Part shown: positions 1 to 5,474 of the stretch, in pieces
How positions within the stretch are numbered: the stretch's first letter is position 1
How the letters are laid out: each line of letters begins with the position of its first letter
NCBI GenBank assembly: GCA_937121005.1
Contig: CAKZKB010000017.1
Span: 1-8,244, forward strand
Source: an uncultured cyanobacterium
Lineage (GTDB): Bacteria > Cyanobacteriota > Cyanobacteriia > Cyanobacteriales > Geitlerinemataceae
Direction: 5' to 3'
DNA length: 8,244 nucleotides
The notes under the pieces: generated by a model
Told to the model about the DNA's origin: nothing
Seen by the model: the letters and a program-made list of their open reading frames with translations, nothing else
The model's database searches: none
Position numbers and translations under genes: made by a program

Positions 1-13
1 GCCTCATGTAAAA

Positions 14-60
14 TGGAGGCGGAGCCTCCAAAGTGCGTTGCGTCCCGGAGGAACGCAACG
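14..60. repeat. Double-hairpin, dispersed-repeat-like element upstream of menE
   Basis: Two perfect inverted repeats lie side by side. The first has 7-bp arms TGGAGGC (14-20) and GCCTCCA (24-30) around a 3-base loop. The second has 8-bp arms CGTTGCGT (36-43) and ACGCAACG (53-60) around a 9-base loop. The composition (GGAGCCTCC followed by GGAGGAACGCAACGAGG) resembles intergenic repeats that recur many times in filamentous cyanobacterial genomes; that similarity is from memory, while the hairpins are seen directly. No T-tract follows either stem, so neither is a canonical plus-strand terminator. Copy number elsewhere in the genome cannot be judged from this window. Confidence 0.55.
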
Positions 61-97
61 AGGGGGGAAGGTAAGAATTTCGATCGCCGCAAACAAG

Positions 98-1489
98 ATG
101 AAAAATTGGTTGAAATGGAGCGAAACGAGACTGTTAGGAGTCGATCGCGCTCTTCTAAAGTCTATATTTTACCAACGGCTGGCGAAGTTGGCAAGCTGCG
201 ATCTTGCCACGCCCAAAATTTTGTTACTCGAGGCGCAACCGGAACGGTTTCTCGGTAGTTTGATGGCGGCGATAACGGCTGAGTGTTGGTTGTTTTTAGG
301 CAATCCTCACTGGAGCGATCGCGATCGTCAATCCGTTCTAGAATATATTAACCCGGATGCGATCTGGAACGACACTGACTTAGATTTCATCAATGCTAAG
401 TCGCCAAGCATGGGATTTCGCGATCGCGTTCCTAGTGTCAAAATTTGCATCCCCACTGGCGGAACCTCGGGTCAAATTCGCTTCGCGGTGCATACGTGGG
501 AAACCTTAAGCGCTTCCGTTGCTGGATTTGCCGAGTATTTTGATACTGCGATCGTCAATTCCTGCTGCACGCTGCCATTGTATCACGTTAGCGGTTTGAT
601 GCAGTGGATGCGATCGCTGCTGACGGGGGGTACCTTGGCGATCGTCCCTTCCTATAAAAATTTATGCGATCGCGTTCCCGACAATTTCGATCCCGATCGC
701 TTTTTTATCTCTCTGGTTCCCACACAGTTACATCGTTTATTACAATACCCAAATGTAGCGCAGTGGTTGTCTCGATTTCAAACCGTTCTGCTCGGTGGCG
801 CACCTGCATGGCCATCTTTATTAGATCGAGCAAGAAAATATCGCATTCCCGTCGCACCCACTTACGGATCCACCGAAACCGCCTCCCAAATTGCTACTCT
901 GAAACCGGACGAATTTCTGGCGGGACATGAAAACTGCGGTCGCATTTTACCTCATGCTGGTGTGACTATCTGCGATGAGAATGGAGAAGCCTTACCTGCG
1001 GGCAAAATTGGCACTGTCACCGTGCGATCGCGCTCTTTATTCCTCGGTTATTACGATCGCGATCGATGTACTTCTAACCTTCACGGTCAAACTGACATTC
1101 TTACCAACAACGATGACAAAAATTTTGTCACTGATGACTTAGGCTATTTCGACGATCGCGGCTACTTACATATCGTCGGCCGCAACAGCCAAAAAATTAT
1201 TACTGGCGGCGAGAACGTTTATCCTGCTGCTGTCGAAGCTGCCATCCGATCCACCGATCTCGTTATCGATATTGCCGTTATCGGCATTGAAGACCCAGAG
1301 TGGGGGCAAGCGGTGACGGCGATCTACGTGCCAAAAACTGCCGCCATTTGCGAGCAAATTCTCAAAGCAGCAGTTGTAGAAAAATTGTCAAAATACGAGC
1401 AGCCCAAACGATGGATAAAAATATCCGCGATTCCCCGTAACGATCGCGGTAAAGTCAATTACAAAATGCTCCAAGAAATAGTAAACTAG
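98..1489 (+). CDS. menE: 2-succinylbenzoate-CoA ligase (MenE), phylloquinone biosynthesis
   Basis: Acyl-adenylating enzyme of the ANL superfamily that converts o-succinylbenzoate, ATP and CoA to o-succinylbenzoyl-CoA, the substrate of MenB, in cytosolic phylloquinone (photosystem I quinone) synthesis. The 463-aa protein is a usual length. Visible motifs in order: phosphate loop PTGGTSGQIRF (residues 119-129, with Arg where many family members have Lys), adenine-binding YGSTET (256-261), ATP-ribose-binding TDDLGY (345-350), hinge and CoA region GRNSQKIITGGENVYP (361-376), and the C-terminal catalytic lysine K452 in PRNDRGKVN. ATG at 98 is chosen because the frame extends upstream only to a TTG inside a hairpin repeat (38). 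No good ribosome site is next to it; a GGGGGGAAGG tract lies about 27 bases upstream, so the start is not certain. The stop overlaps the convergent ChaB-like gene. A different acyl-CoA ligase specificity cannot be excluded, but overall layout fits cyanobacterial MenE well. Confidence 0.88.
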   Translation: MKNWLKWSETRLLGVDRALLKSIFYQRLAKLASCDLATPKILLLEAQPERFLGSLMAAITAECWLFLGNPHWSDRDRQSVLEYINPDAIWNDTDLDFINAKSPSMGFRDRVPSVKICIPTGGTSGQIRFAVHTWETLSASVAGFAEYFDTAIVNSCCTLPLYHVSGLMQWMRSLLTGGTLAIVPSYKNLCDRVPDNFDPDRFFISLVPTQLHRLLQYPNVAQWLSRFQTVLLGGAPAWPSLLDRARKYRIPVAPTYGSTETASQIATLKPDEFLAGHENCGRILPHAGVTICDENGEALPAGKIGTVTVRSRSLFLGYYDRDRCTSNLHGQTDILTNNDDKNFVTDDLGYFDDRGYLHIVGRNSQKIITGGENVYPAAVEAAIRSTDLVIDIAVIGIEDPEWGQAVTAIYVPKTAAICEQILKAAVVEKLSKYEQPKRWIKISAIPRNDRGKVNYKMLQEIVN

Positions 1490-1665
1490 GGGACGTTGAG
1501 CGGGATTTTTTTAATGGCTTGCCAAGCCAGACTCCATCCTTCCCTGGAAGTCTTCCCTTCCGCAAAGGCTCGCCTGTAAGCCTTGTAGAAAACATTGAGA
1601 ATGTCTTGGGGAACTTGTTGCTGGATGTCGATCGGGAGATCTTCAGGACGTTCGTAATACTTCAT
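1486..1665 (-). CDS. ChaB-like small protein
   Basis: A 59-aa protein. The pattern is that of the ChaB family (named after the E. coli protein described as a cation transport regulator; biochemical role poorly known): an N-terminal DLP motif (residues 9-11), a second helix carrying a Y-x-A-x-x-x-A-F pattern (FYKAYRRAFAEG, about 30-41), then an AW-x-A-I/V-K motif (AWQAIKK, 51-57). It is slightly shorter than typical ChaB and lacks the charged C-terminal tail. The inner ATG at 1665 is chosen over the one at 1677 because AGGAG (plus coordinates 1670-1674) lies between the two, 4 bases ahead of the inner ATG. It is transcribed towards menE and its stop codon overlaps the menE stop on the other strand, giving a tail-to-tail overlap of 4 bases at a CTAG. 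It is divergent from the oxygenase pair. Probably cytosolic: no signal peptide or membrane segment. Confidence 0.72.
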   Translation of the reverse strand: MKYYERPEDLPIDIQQQVPQDILNVFYKAYRRAFAEGKTSREGWSLAWQAIKKIPLNVP

Positions 1666-2080
1666 GGCACTCCTCATTGATGGCGGCGTTCACACTCATA
1701 GCAAAACACACAAACCTGCAAGCGATCGTCGCTCTAAAGTTACAACTTATAAAGATTACAAGGTCGAGCTTAAGAATCGGGAAAACGAGCTAAAAATCTC
1801 TCTCAGTGGAGACGATCGCTGCCAACAGGCGAGAATTTTGTTACGCTTGTGACTGGGTAAAAAGCGATCGCTCCTTCGCAAGTGAGACGTATTTATTTTG
1901 ACGCTATCGCTGCGGTGGGAGAGTCCAAATACTGACAGTTTGATAACCGGACGGCAAAATCGCGTTTGCGTTCTGCTACGAACTCGGTTAAGATATAGCG
2001 CGATCGCCTTTGTAAAAGCGGTCAAACCCCGCAACATCATTAGGGTTGGGAGGTTCTTCAAGGTGCGAGGAGTGAGTTCG
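1666..2080. other. Noncoding spacer between ChaB-like gene and oxygenase pair
   Basis: This 415-base spacer sits between divergently transcribed genes, so it should hold promoters for both. It contains one HIP1 site (1864-1871), another at about 2000-2007, and AT-richer sequence around 1738-1762. Open frames exist in both directions but show biased, arginine-rich or repetitive compositions, no ribosome site and no family resemblance. I found no clear sigma-70 pair that I would defend. The in-frame extension of the downstream gene back to TTG 1898 falls here and is judged to be untranslated. Confidence 0.5.
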
Positions 2081-2965
2081 ATGACGATCGCCGATGGGAT
2101 CGTCCCCGTTTCGACGGCGGCGACGGCGGCCCTGCTAAAACGTTCGATACCGGACGATTTGCCCCCCCAAATGTGGCCCGATCGCGATCCCGGTATCGCG
2201 GCGGATCCAGATGTCCGCGATCTGCGCGATCGCCTAGACGAGACGCTAACCCATGGCGACGGTTACGCGATCGTCCGCATGGAATCTTTAGTCGATCGTC
2301 CCTCTGACTTGGTTTCGGCGTTTTGGAACCTATTTGTGTCCTTGGGTCAACCCCTTCCCCAATACTCGACGGGGGAACGATCGTTTCAAGTCCGCGACGA
2401 AGGTGCGGCCCCCACGCGCAACCACTATTCGGCCACCAATCGCGGCGGCGGCTATCATACGGATGGCACGTTCTTACCAGAAACCCCGTTTTACGTGGGG
2501 TTGATGTGCGTTCGCCAATCCCTGTATGGTGGTGATTCGGTGCTGATCGATATTCGCAAGCTGCACCGAGAACTCCAACAGAACTATCCTCACGTTTTAC
2601 AAGCCTTGGAACGCAGCTATCATTTCGACTGCTGCGGTCAATTCCCCGAGGTACAAACTCGCCACCAACCGATTTTAAGCCAGCGAGACGGACAGCCGTT
2701 CGTGCGCTATTTGCGCGGTTATATCAATACCGGACACGAAAAACTTGGCATTCCCCTAGAGGAGGAGACGATCGCGGCCTTGGATACCTTCGACGCATTG
2801 CTCGATCGCGACGAGTTCCAATGGACGTACAAACTGCATCCGGGGGATATGCTGGTTTTCAACAATACAATTATGCTGCACGGTCGCAAAGCCTTTGCCG
2901 ACGACAAAGATAACAAAATGCGATCGCGGCGGTTAATGGTTCGAGTTTATGCGCGACAATATTAA
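2081..2965 (+). CDS. TauD/TfdA-family Fe(II)/2-oxoglutarate oxygenase, first of a tandem pair
   Basis: Predicted 294-aa cytosolic non-haem iron oxygenase that would couple decarboxylation of 2-oxoglutarate to hydroxylation or desaturation of an unidentified small molecule. The iron facial triad is visible: HTD in GGGYHTDGTF (H126, D128) and the distal H267 in NNTIMLHGRKAF, preceded by the typical PGDMLVFNN strand (residues 254-262). Arginines R283/R284 or R288 after the distal His are the expected 2-oxoglutarate carboxylate ligands. The GGDSVLID segment (150-157) is also typical of the TauD/clavaminate-synthase-like fold. ATG 2081 is chosen because GAGGAG (2067-2072) sits 8 bases upstream; the frame is open back to TTG 1898 but that extension (61 codons) is basic and unlike the family N-terminus. 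Followed after 37 bases by a second, clearly different oxygenase. Exact substrate cannot be read from sequence. Confidence 0.85.
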   Translation: MTIADGIVPVSTAATAALLKRSIPDDLPPQMWPDRDPGIAADPDVRDLRDRLDETLTHGDGYAIVRMESLVDRPSDLVSAFWNLFVSLGQPLPQYSTGERSFQVRDEGAAPTRNHYSATNRGGGYHTDGTFLPETPFYVGLMCVRQSLYGGDSVLIDIRKLHRELQQNYPHVLQALERSYHFDCCGQFPEVQTRHQPILSQRDGQPFVRYLRGYINTGHEKLGIPLEEETIAALDTFDALLDRDEFQWTYKLHPGDMLVFNNTIMLHGRKAFADDKDNKMRSRRLMVRVYARQY

Positions 2966-3002
2966 CGAGGGGTTACGCGCCACTCGGAGGGTAAAGGCAA
3001 CG

Positions 3003-3812
3003 ATGAAACTCGATCCCGCAGCCGTAGTGTCCGTTGAAAGTGTCTCCCGACTCTCCACCGCGCAAGCGACGCAGATCCGCGATCGCTTCGATCGCCTCGG
3101 GTTCGTGGTGTTGCGCGTACCGCCGTCGCCGCAACCGCGTACCGAATTTCTGGCCCTGTCGCGCTATTTTGGCAGCATTATCCATCACGAACACTCCGAA
3201 GCCGACGGTATCGTACCCGTGGCCCCACTCAACCACCATCCCGAATACGTCAACACCACCAACAAAGAACTGTTACCGCACACGGACGGTTCGTTTGCGC
3301 TCCAACCGCCGAAAGTCGTCGCCATGCAGTGCGAAGTCGCCGCCGCTTCCGGCGGGTTAACCACCTTTGTCGAGGCGCAATGGATCTACGAAACCCTCAA
3401 ACAACGCGATCCTGAAGGTCTCGAGACCCTGTTTCGTCCCGACGCATTGACAGTCAAACGTAGCAACCGAGTGGCGACGAAGCCGATTTTTCAGCGTTGC
3501 AGCGATCGCGTGGAAATGGTGTTTCGGGCCGACTCCGCCGCGCGAGTGACGATCGCGCCACCTTGCGTCACTGCTTTTGAAACCATTAAAACTCTAGCGC
3601 AAGATCCGGCTAACCAACTGTGCTTTCAAATGCAACCCGGCGATATATTTGTGTTTGACAATACTCGCATTTTACACGGCCGCACGGCGTTTGCCGAAGG
3701 GGACGATCGTCGCTTAAATCGCTTGTGGTTCGATGGTAAACCCGAAGGCGAACCCCTGGAATTTGGGTTTCGAGATAGTTTCGATCGGGGTTTTGTGGTC
3801 AGTGGATTCTAA
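3003..3812 (+). CDS. TauD/TfdA-family Fe(II)/2-oxoglutarate oxygenase, second of a tandem pair
   Basis: Predicted 269-aa oxygenase of the same superfamily as its upstream neighbour but only distantly similar to it. Iron ligands: H93 and D95 in LLPHTDGSF, and H225 in FDNTRILHGRTAF; the arginines R236/R237 or R240 in DRRLNRLWFDG are the expected 2-oxoglutarate ligands. The N-terminal segment (residues about 12-60, with GFVVLRVP and ALSRYFGSI) matches the usual TauD-type start, where a short helix leads into the first strand of the core. ATG 3003 is preferred: GGAGGG lies at 2986-2991, 11 bases upstream, and the alternative ATG 2949 would overlap the previous gene by 17 bases and add 18 residues of arginine-rich sequence; it cannot be fully excluded. 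Both genes are very probably co-transcribed. There is no NRPS, PKS or transporter in the window to suggest a substrate. Confidence 0.84.
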   Translation: MKLDPAAVVSVESVSRLSTAQATQIRDRFDRLGFVVLRVPPSPQPRTEFLALSRYFGSIIHHEHSEADGIVPVAPLNHHPEYVNTTNKELLPHTDGSFALQPPKVVAMQCEVAAASGGLTTFVEAQWIYETLKQRDPEGLETLFRPDALTVKRSNRVATKPIFQRCSDRVEMVFRADSAARVTIAPPCVTAFETIKTLAQDPANQLCFQMQPGDIFVFDNTRILHGRTAFAEGDDRRLNRLWFDGKPEGEPLEFGFRDSFDRGFVVSGF

Positions 3813-3834
3813 CCCAACATTAACTCGATAATTT

Positions 3835-3940
3835 GACTTTCCGCAAAATCTAAAATCGAATGACCGAGAATATCTTGGATACAAGCCCCTGGCTTTAGAC
3901 ATGGGGTCTTAATTTTGAATTCTGAATTTTGCGGAAAGTC
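3835..3940. repeat. Perfect 15-bp inverted repeat with 76-base spacer
   Basis: GACTTTCCGCAAAAT at 3835-3849 is the exact reverse complement of ATTTTGCGGAAAGTC at 3926-3940. A perfect 15-bp match over so short a spacer is very unlikely by chance. The spacer includes an IS200/IS605-like end and an AAAATCTAAAATC tract (3845-3857) that resembles the heptamer repeat found ahead of the mutase gene at 5438. It could be the ends of a tiny non-autonomous element, a fold-back relic of an insertion, or a long hairpin in RNA. No obvious target-site duplication flanks it (T versus G at the next bases), and no transposase frame is inside. Confidence 0.6.
3881..3906. mobile_element. IS200/IS605-like terminal hairpin, relic
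   Basis: The segment ACAAGCCCCTGGCTTTAG followed by ACATGGGG closely resembles, from memory, the subterminal hairpin at one end of many cyanobacterial IS200/IS605 elements (CCCC-GGCTTTAGCC-GGGG type). Here CCCC (3886-3889) pairs with GGGG (3903-3906), but the inner GGCT/AGCC pairing is damaged (AGAC instead of AGCC), as expected for a decayed copy. No tnpA or tnpB frame is present within the window, so it is at most an orphan end. It might instead act as a weak terminator for the oxygenase operon, since TCTTAATTTT follows. Confidence 0.35.
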
Positions 3941-4059
3941 GGGGGCGTAGATTTTCTTCCCCCTGAACTTTTCAAGACCCAAGACGAATTTTGAATTGGA
4001 GCGTAGCGACAAGAGACTATCCCTTGCCGTCGGGCGTGGGGCCGTTGCCGATCGCGGCC

Positions 4060-4091
4060 AAAAAAAACGCTCGAGCCGAAACTCGAGCGTT
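4060..4091 (-). terminator. Strong Rho-independent terminator for the minus strand
   Basis: AACGCTCGAG (4066-4075) and CTCGAGCGTT (4082-4091) form a perfect 10-bp stem with a 6-base loop. On the plus strand the stem is preceded by eight A (4060-4067) and followed by TGCCATC, so only a minus-strand transcript would end in the stem plus U-tract expected of an intrinsic terminator. There is no recognisable minus-strand gene for some 400 bases upstream in that direction, and the plus-strand oxygenases would not be terminated by it in the canonical way. Confidence 0.75.
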
Positions 4092-4303
4092 GCCATCAGG
4101 GTGCATCTACTAAATAGACTATAGGACATGAGGGGTGTAACCCACCACCCTTCTTAACAAAACTTTACATTCTGCCCATCGAGAGAGGTTTGGGGCCAGG
4201 CGTACATCTCCCTTTCCCCCCGAGGAAATAGCGATCGCGAAATCTTTATCGAACAGGCGCGAAAGTCAATTGCAACTTTACGATCGCGCCGTCCCCGGTT
4301 GCT

Positions 4304-4309
4304 TATAAT
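4304..4309 (+). promoter_or_regulatory. Candidate -10 box of the PEP-CTERM gene
   Basis: A consensus TATAAT sits in GGTTGCTTATAATTG. No good -35 hexamer is found at 16-18 bases upstream; a TG dinucleotide lies at 4300-4301, one base further out than a true extended -10. If used, transcription would begin near 4316 and give a leader of about 170 bases containing a palindrome and a direct repeat. Assignment rests on the box alone. Confidence 0.4.
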
Positions 4310-4335
4310 TGAGACAACAACGAAGACGGGGTGCA

Positions 4336-4351
4336 TGACTTCGTGAAGTCA
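4336..4351. promoter_or_regulatory. Palindrome TGACTTC-GT-GAAGTCA in the leader, possible operator
   Basis: Perfect 7-bp arms with a 2-base centre, lying about 27-42 bases downstream of the TATAAT box. An overlapping alternative palindrome CGTGA-AG-TCACG (4342-4353) shares it. The size and symmetry suit a dimeric regulator or a small RNA hairpin. I do not recognise a named regulator's box. Confidence 0.35.
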
Positions 4352-4364
4352 CGAGTTCGGGTGA

Positions 4365-4402
4365 GAGCGATCGCAGCTTCAACCGAGCGATCGCCGCTTC
4401 AA
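4365..4402 (+). repeat. Two 18-base direct repeats, each with a HIP1 site
   Basis: GAGCGATCGCAGCTTCAA (4365-4382) and GAGCGATCGCCGCTTCAA (4385-4402) differ at a single base and are spaced 20 bases apart, about two helical turns. Each carries one HIP1 octamer (4367-4374 and 4387-4394). They lie between the palindrome and the ribosome site of the PEP-CTERM gene. Local duplication is the simple explanation; paired binding sites are possible. Confidence 0.6.
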
Positions 4403-4484
4403 TAGAAAGTAAGCTACCCGACCTGATTCGAGCAAAAGCAATTATTCACTTGTCGATCGTCTAAAAATTCTGGAGATCAATCTG

Positions 4485-5312
4485 ATGACCCCCCCTATCA
4501 ACAAACTCTTAATTGGTGCTTCCGTTGCCATCAGCACGATGGCGGTGTCTGCTCCCGCCTTCGCTGGTAGCCTGACTGTGACAGATGTCAGTGGCACTCA
4601 CCTCACCTACGAAAGCGATGGTACGACCACCTACTTAGGTAGTGACTGGCAATCGGCCCTCGACGGTTCGGGTAACATCGAACTGAGTGGAAGCACCTCC
4701 ACCTCTGACGCTGCTAATATCAACAGTGCCACCACCCTGAGCGGTTATTTTGGCGATGTCACTGATAGCATCACCTTTAGCAGCCTCACTGTTAACGACT
4801 GGCTTTACAGCGGCCCCATCGACGGTTACAACAGCTTCGGACAAAAGTGGTTCACCGAAGCCTGGAACAGCACCGAAAGCGGCTGGCAAAGCTACCTGAA
4901 AAATCAAGCCAACAACCAATCTTTATCGCTGACGCAGGCTTACAATACCTTTAACTTCTTCCAAGGCTACAAACGCTTCAGCGATCCCAACGTCGAATCA
5001 GTGTTTCAAAACAGCGATGGCGACATTAGCTTCGATTTAGCCGGACACCTCAACCACGAAAGCGGTTTAGCCATGAGCGAAGTGGTGAAAGTGAGCTATA
5101 ACGGCACGACCCAATATTTCTACGATTTCGGTCAGCCGACCGCTTCTGGCGTATATTCTGCCGATGACGGCGTTTCCCACACGGGTAACTACAACTTCGT
5201 TATCGAAGGTGCTTCTCCCACTGCTTCGGTTCCCGAACCCGCGATGATGTTCGGCGTGACGATCGTCGGTGGGGCGATCGCTTCCTTAAAACGTCGAATT
5301 CGCCAGTCGTAA
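4485..5312 (+). CDS. PEP-CTERM sorting-domain protein, exported, function unknown
   Basis: A 275-aa exported protein. The N-terminus has a Sec signal peptide: K7, a hydrophobic stretch from L8 to about V21, and a likely AFA|G cleavage after residue 27. The C-terminus carries a PEP-CTERM sorting signal: VPEP (249-252), a short hydrophobic helix (about 253-268) and a basic tail KRRIRQS. Such proteins are recognised and processed by an exosortase (EpsH-like) and are usually linked to the outer surface or to exopolysaccharide. The mature part is rich in Ser, Thr, Asn and Gly; blocks such as WFTEAWN (about 126-132), FNFFQGYKRFSDPNV and DLAGHLNHES recall a cyanobacterial PEP-CTERM family (as I remember, NF038130), which has no known function. 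GGAG (4472-4475) is 9 bases before the ATG. It is followed by its own terminator, so it is probably monocistronic. No exosortase is in the window. Confidence 0.87.
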   Translation: MTPPINKLLIGASVAISTMAVSAPAFAGSLTVTDVSGTHLTYESDGTTTYLGSDWQSALDGSGNIELSGSTSTSDAANINSATTLSGYFGDVTDSITFSSLTVNDWLYSGPIDGYNSFGQKWFTEAWNSTESGWQSYLKNQANNQSLSLTQAYNTFNFFQGYKRFSDPNVESVFQNSDGDISFDLAGHLNHESGLAMSEVVKVSYNGTTQYFYDFGQPTASGVYSADDGVSHTGNYNFVIEGASPTASVPEPAMMFGVTIVGGAIASLKRRIRQS

Positions 5313-5353
5313 AAAATTAGTCGATCGTCTCGCTTCTTTAGCTTTTGCTTTGG

Positions 5354-5382
5354 CCCTCTCTCCTGGCGGGAGAGGGTTTTTT
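5354..5382 (+). terminator. Intrinsic terminator after the PEP-CTERM gene
   Basis: CCCTCTC (5354-5360) pairs perfectly with GAGAGGG (5370-5376); the stem extends by a T-G and a C-G pair to a 5-base loop, and six T follow (5377-5382). This is a textbook Rho-independent terminator about 40 bases after the stop codon. It separates the PEP-CTERM gene from the sugar-phosphate mutase gene. Confidence 0.9.
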
Positions 5383-5437
5383 CGTTGGCGATCGTGGTAA
5401 AGTAGGATGGGTATCGAGTCGATCCCGAGATCCATCC

Positions 5438-5472
5438 AAAATCTAAAATCTAAAATCTAAAATCTAAAATTG
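5438..5472 (+). repeat. Heptamer tandem repeat (AAAATCT)x4 abutting the mutase start codon
   Basis: Four perfect AAAATCT units run from 5438 to 5465, followed by a degenerate fifth AAAATTG (5466-5472), and the ATG comes 2 bases later at 5475. Heptamer arrays of this type are known in cyanobacteria as short tandemly repeated repetitive (STRR) sequences. The array takes the place of a Shine-Dalgarno site: there is no AGGAG-like motif within 30 bases of the ATG. Just upstream GGATGG (5405-5410) and CCATCC (5432-5437) form a loose inverted repeat. Copy number may vary between strains and could alter expression (inference). Confidence 0.85.
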
Positions 5473-5474
5473 AA

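Larger units (their letters stand above)
3813..4484. other. 672-base structured noncoding region
   Basis: No convincing gene. Going left to right it holds a perfect 15-bp inverted repeat enclosing an IS200/IS605-like end (3835-3940), a GGGGG/CCCCC hairpin (3941-3945 with 3959-3963), two copies of the 11-mer AATTTTGAATT (3911-3921 and 3987-3997) of which the second runs into GGAGCGTAGCGAC, a motif common between cyanobacterial genes, a strong terminator for the minus strand (4060-4091), a TATAAT box (4304-4309), a palindrome (4336-4351) and two near-identical 18-mers (4365-4402) in the leader of the PEP-CTERM gene. Minus-strand frames at 3809-4129 and 4154-4336 run through these repeats and look like shadows. 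The left part reads as decayed mobile or repeat DNA; the right part as a leader. Confidence 0.6.

Noticed and set aside
38..97. menE start at TTG 38
   Set aside because: It lies inside an inverted repeat and adds 20 residues with no family likeness; ATG 98 starts a normal-length protein.
1756..2061. 101-aa minus-strand frame in the ChaB-oxygenase spacer
   Set aside because: Arginine- and serine-rich composition without family features and no ribosome site; best explained as chance.
1898..2080. N-terminal extension of the first oxygenase from TTG 1898
   Set aside because: The 61 codons are basic and unlike the family, while ATG 2081 has GAGGAG at the right distance.
4154..4336. 60-aa minus-strand frame in the spacer
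   Set aside because: No ribosome site, no recognisable domain, and it spans promoter-like sequence and HIP1 sites.
4365..4402. Start of a CRISPR-like array
   Set aside because: Only two repeat units with a 2-base gap between them, no spacers of the right size and no cas genes.
4635..4919. 94-aa minus-strand frame inside the PEP-CTERM gene
   Set aside because: Glycine/valine/alanine-rich antisense shadow of a Ser/Thr/Asn-rich coding region.
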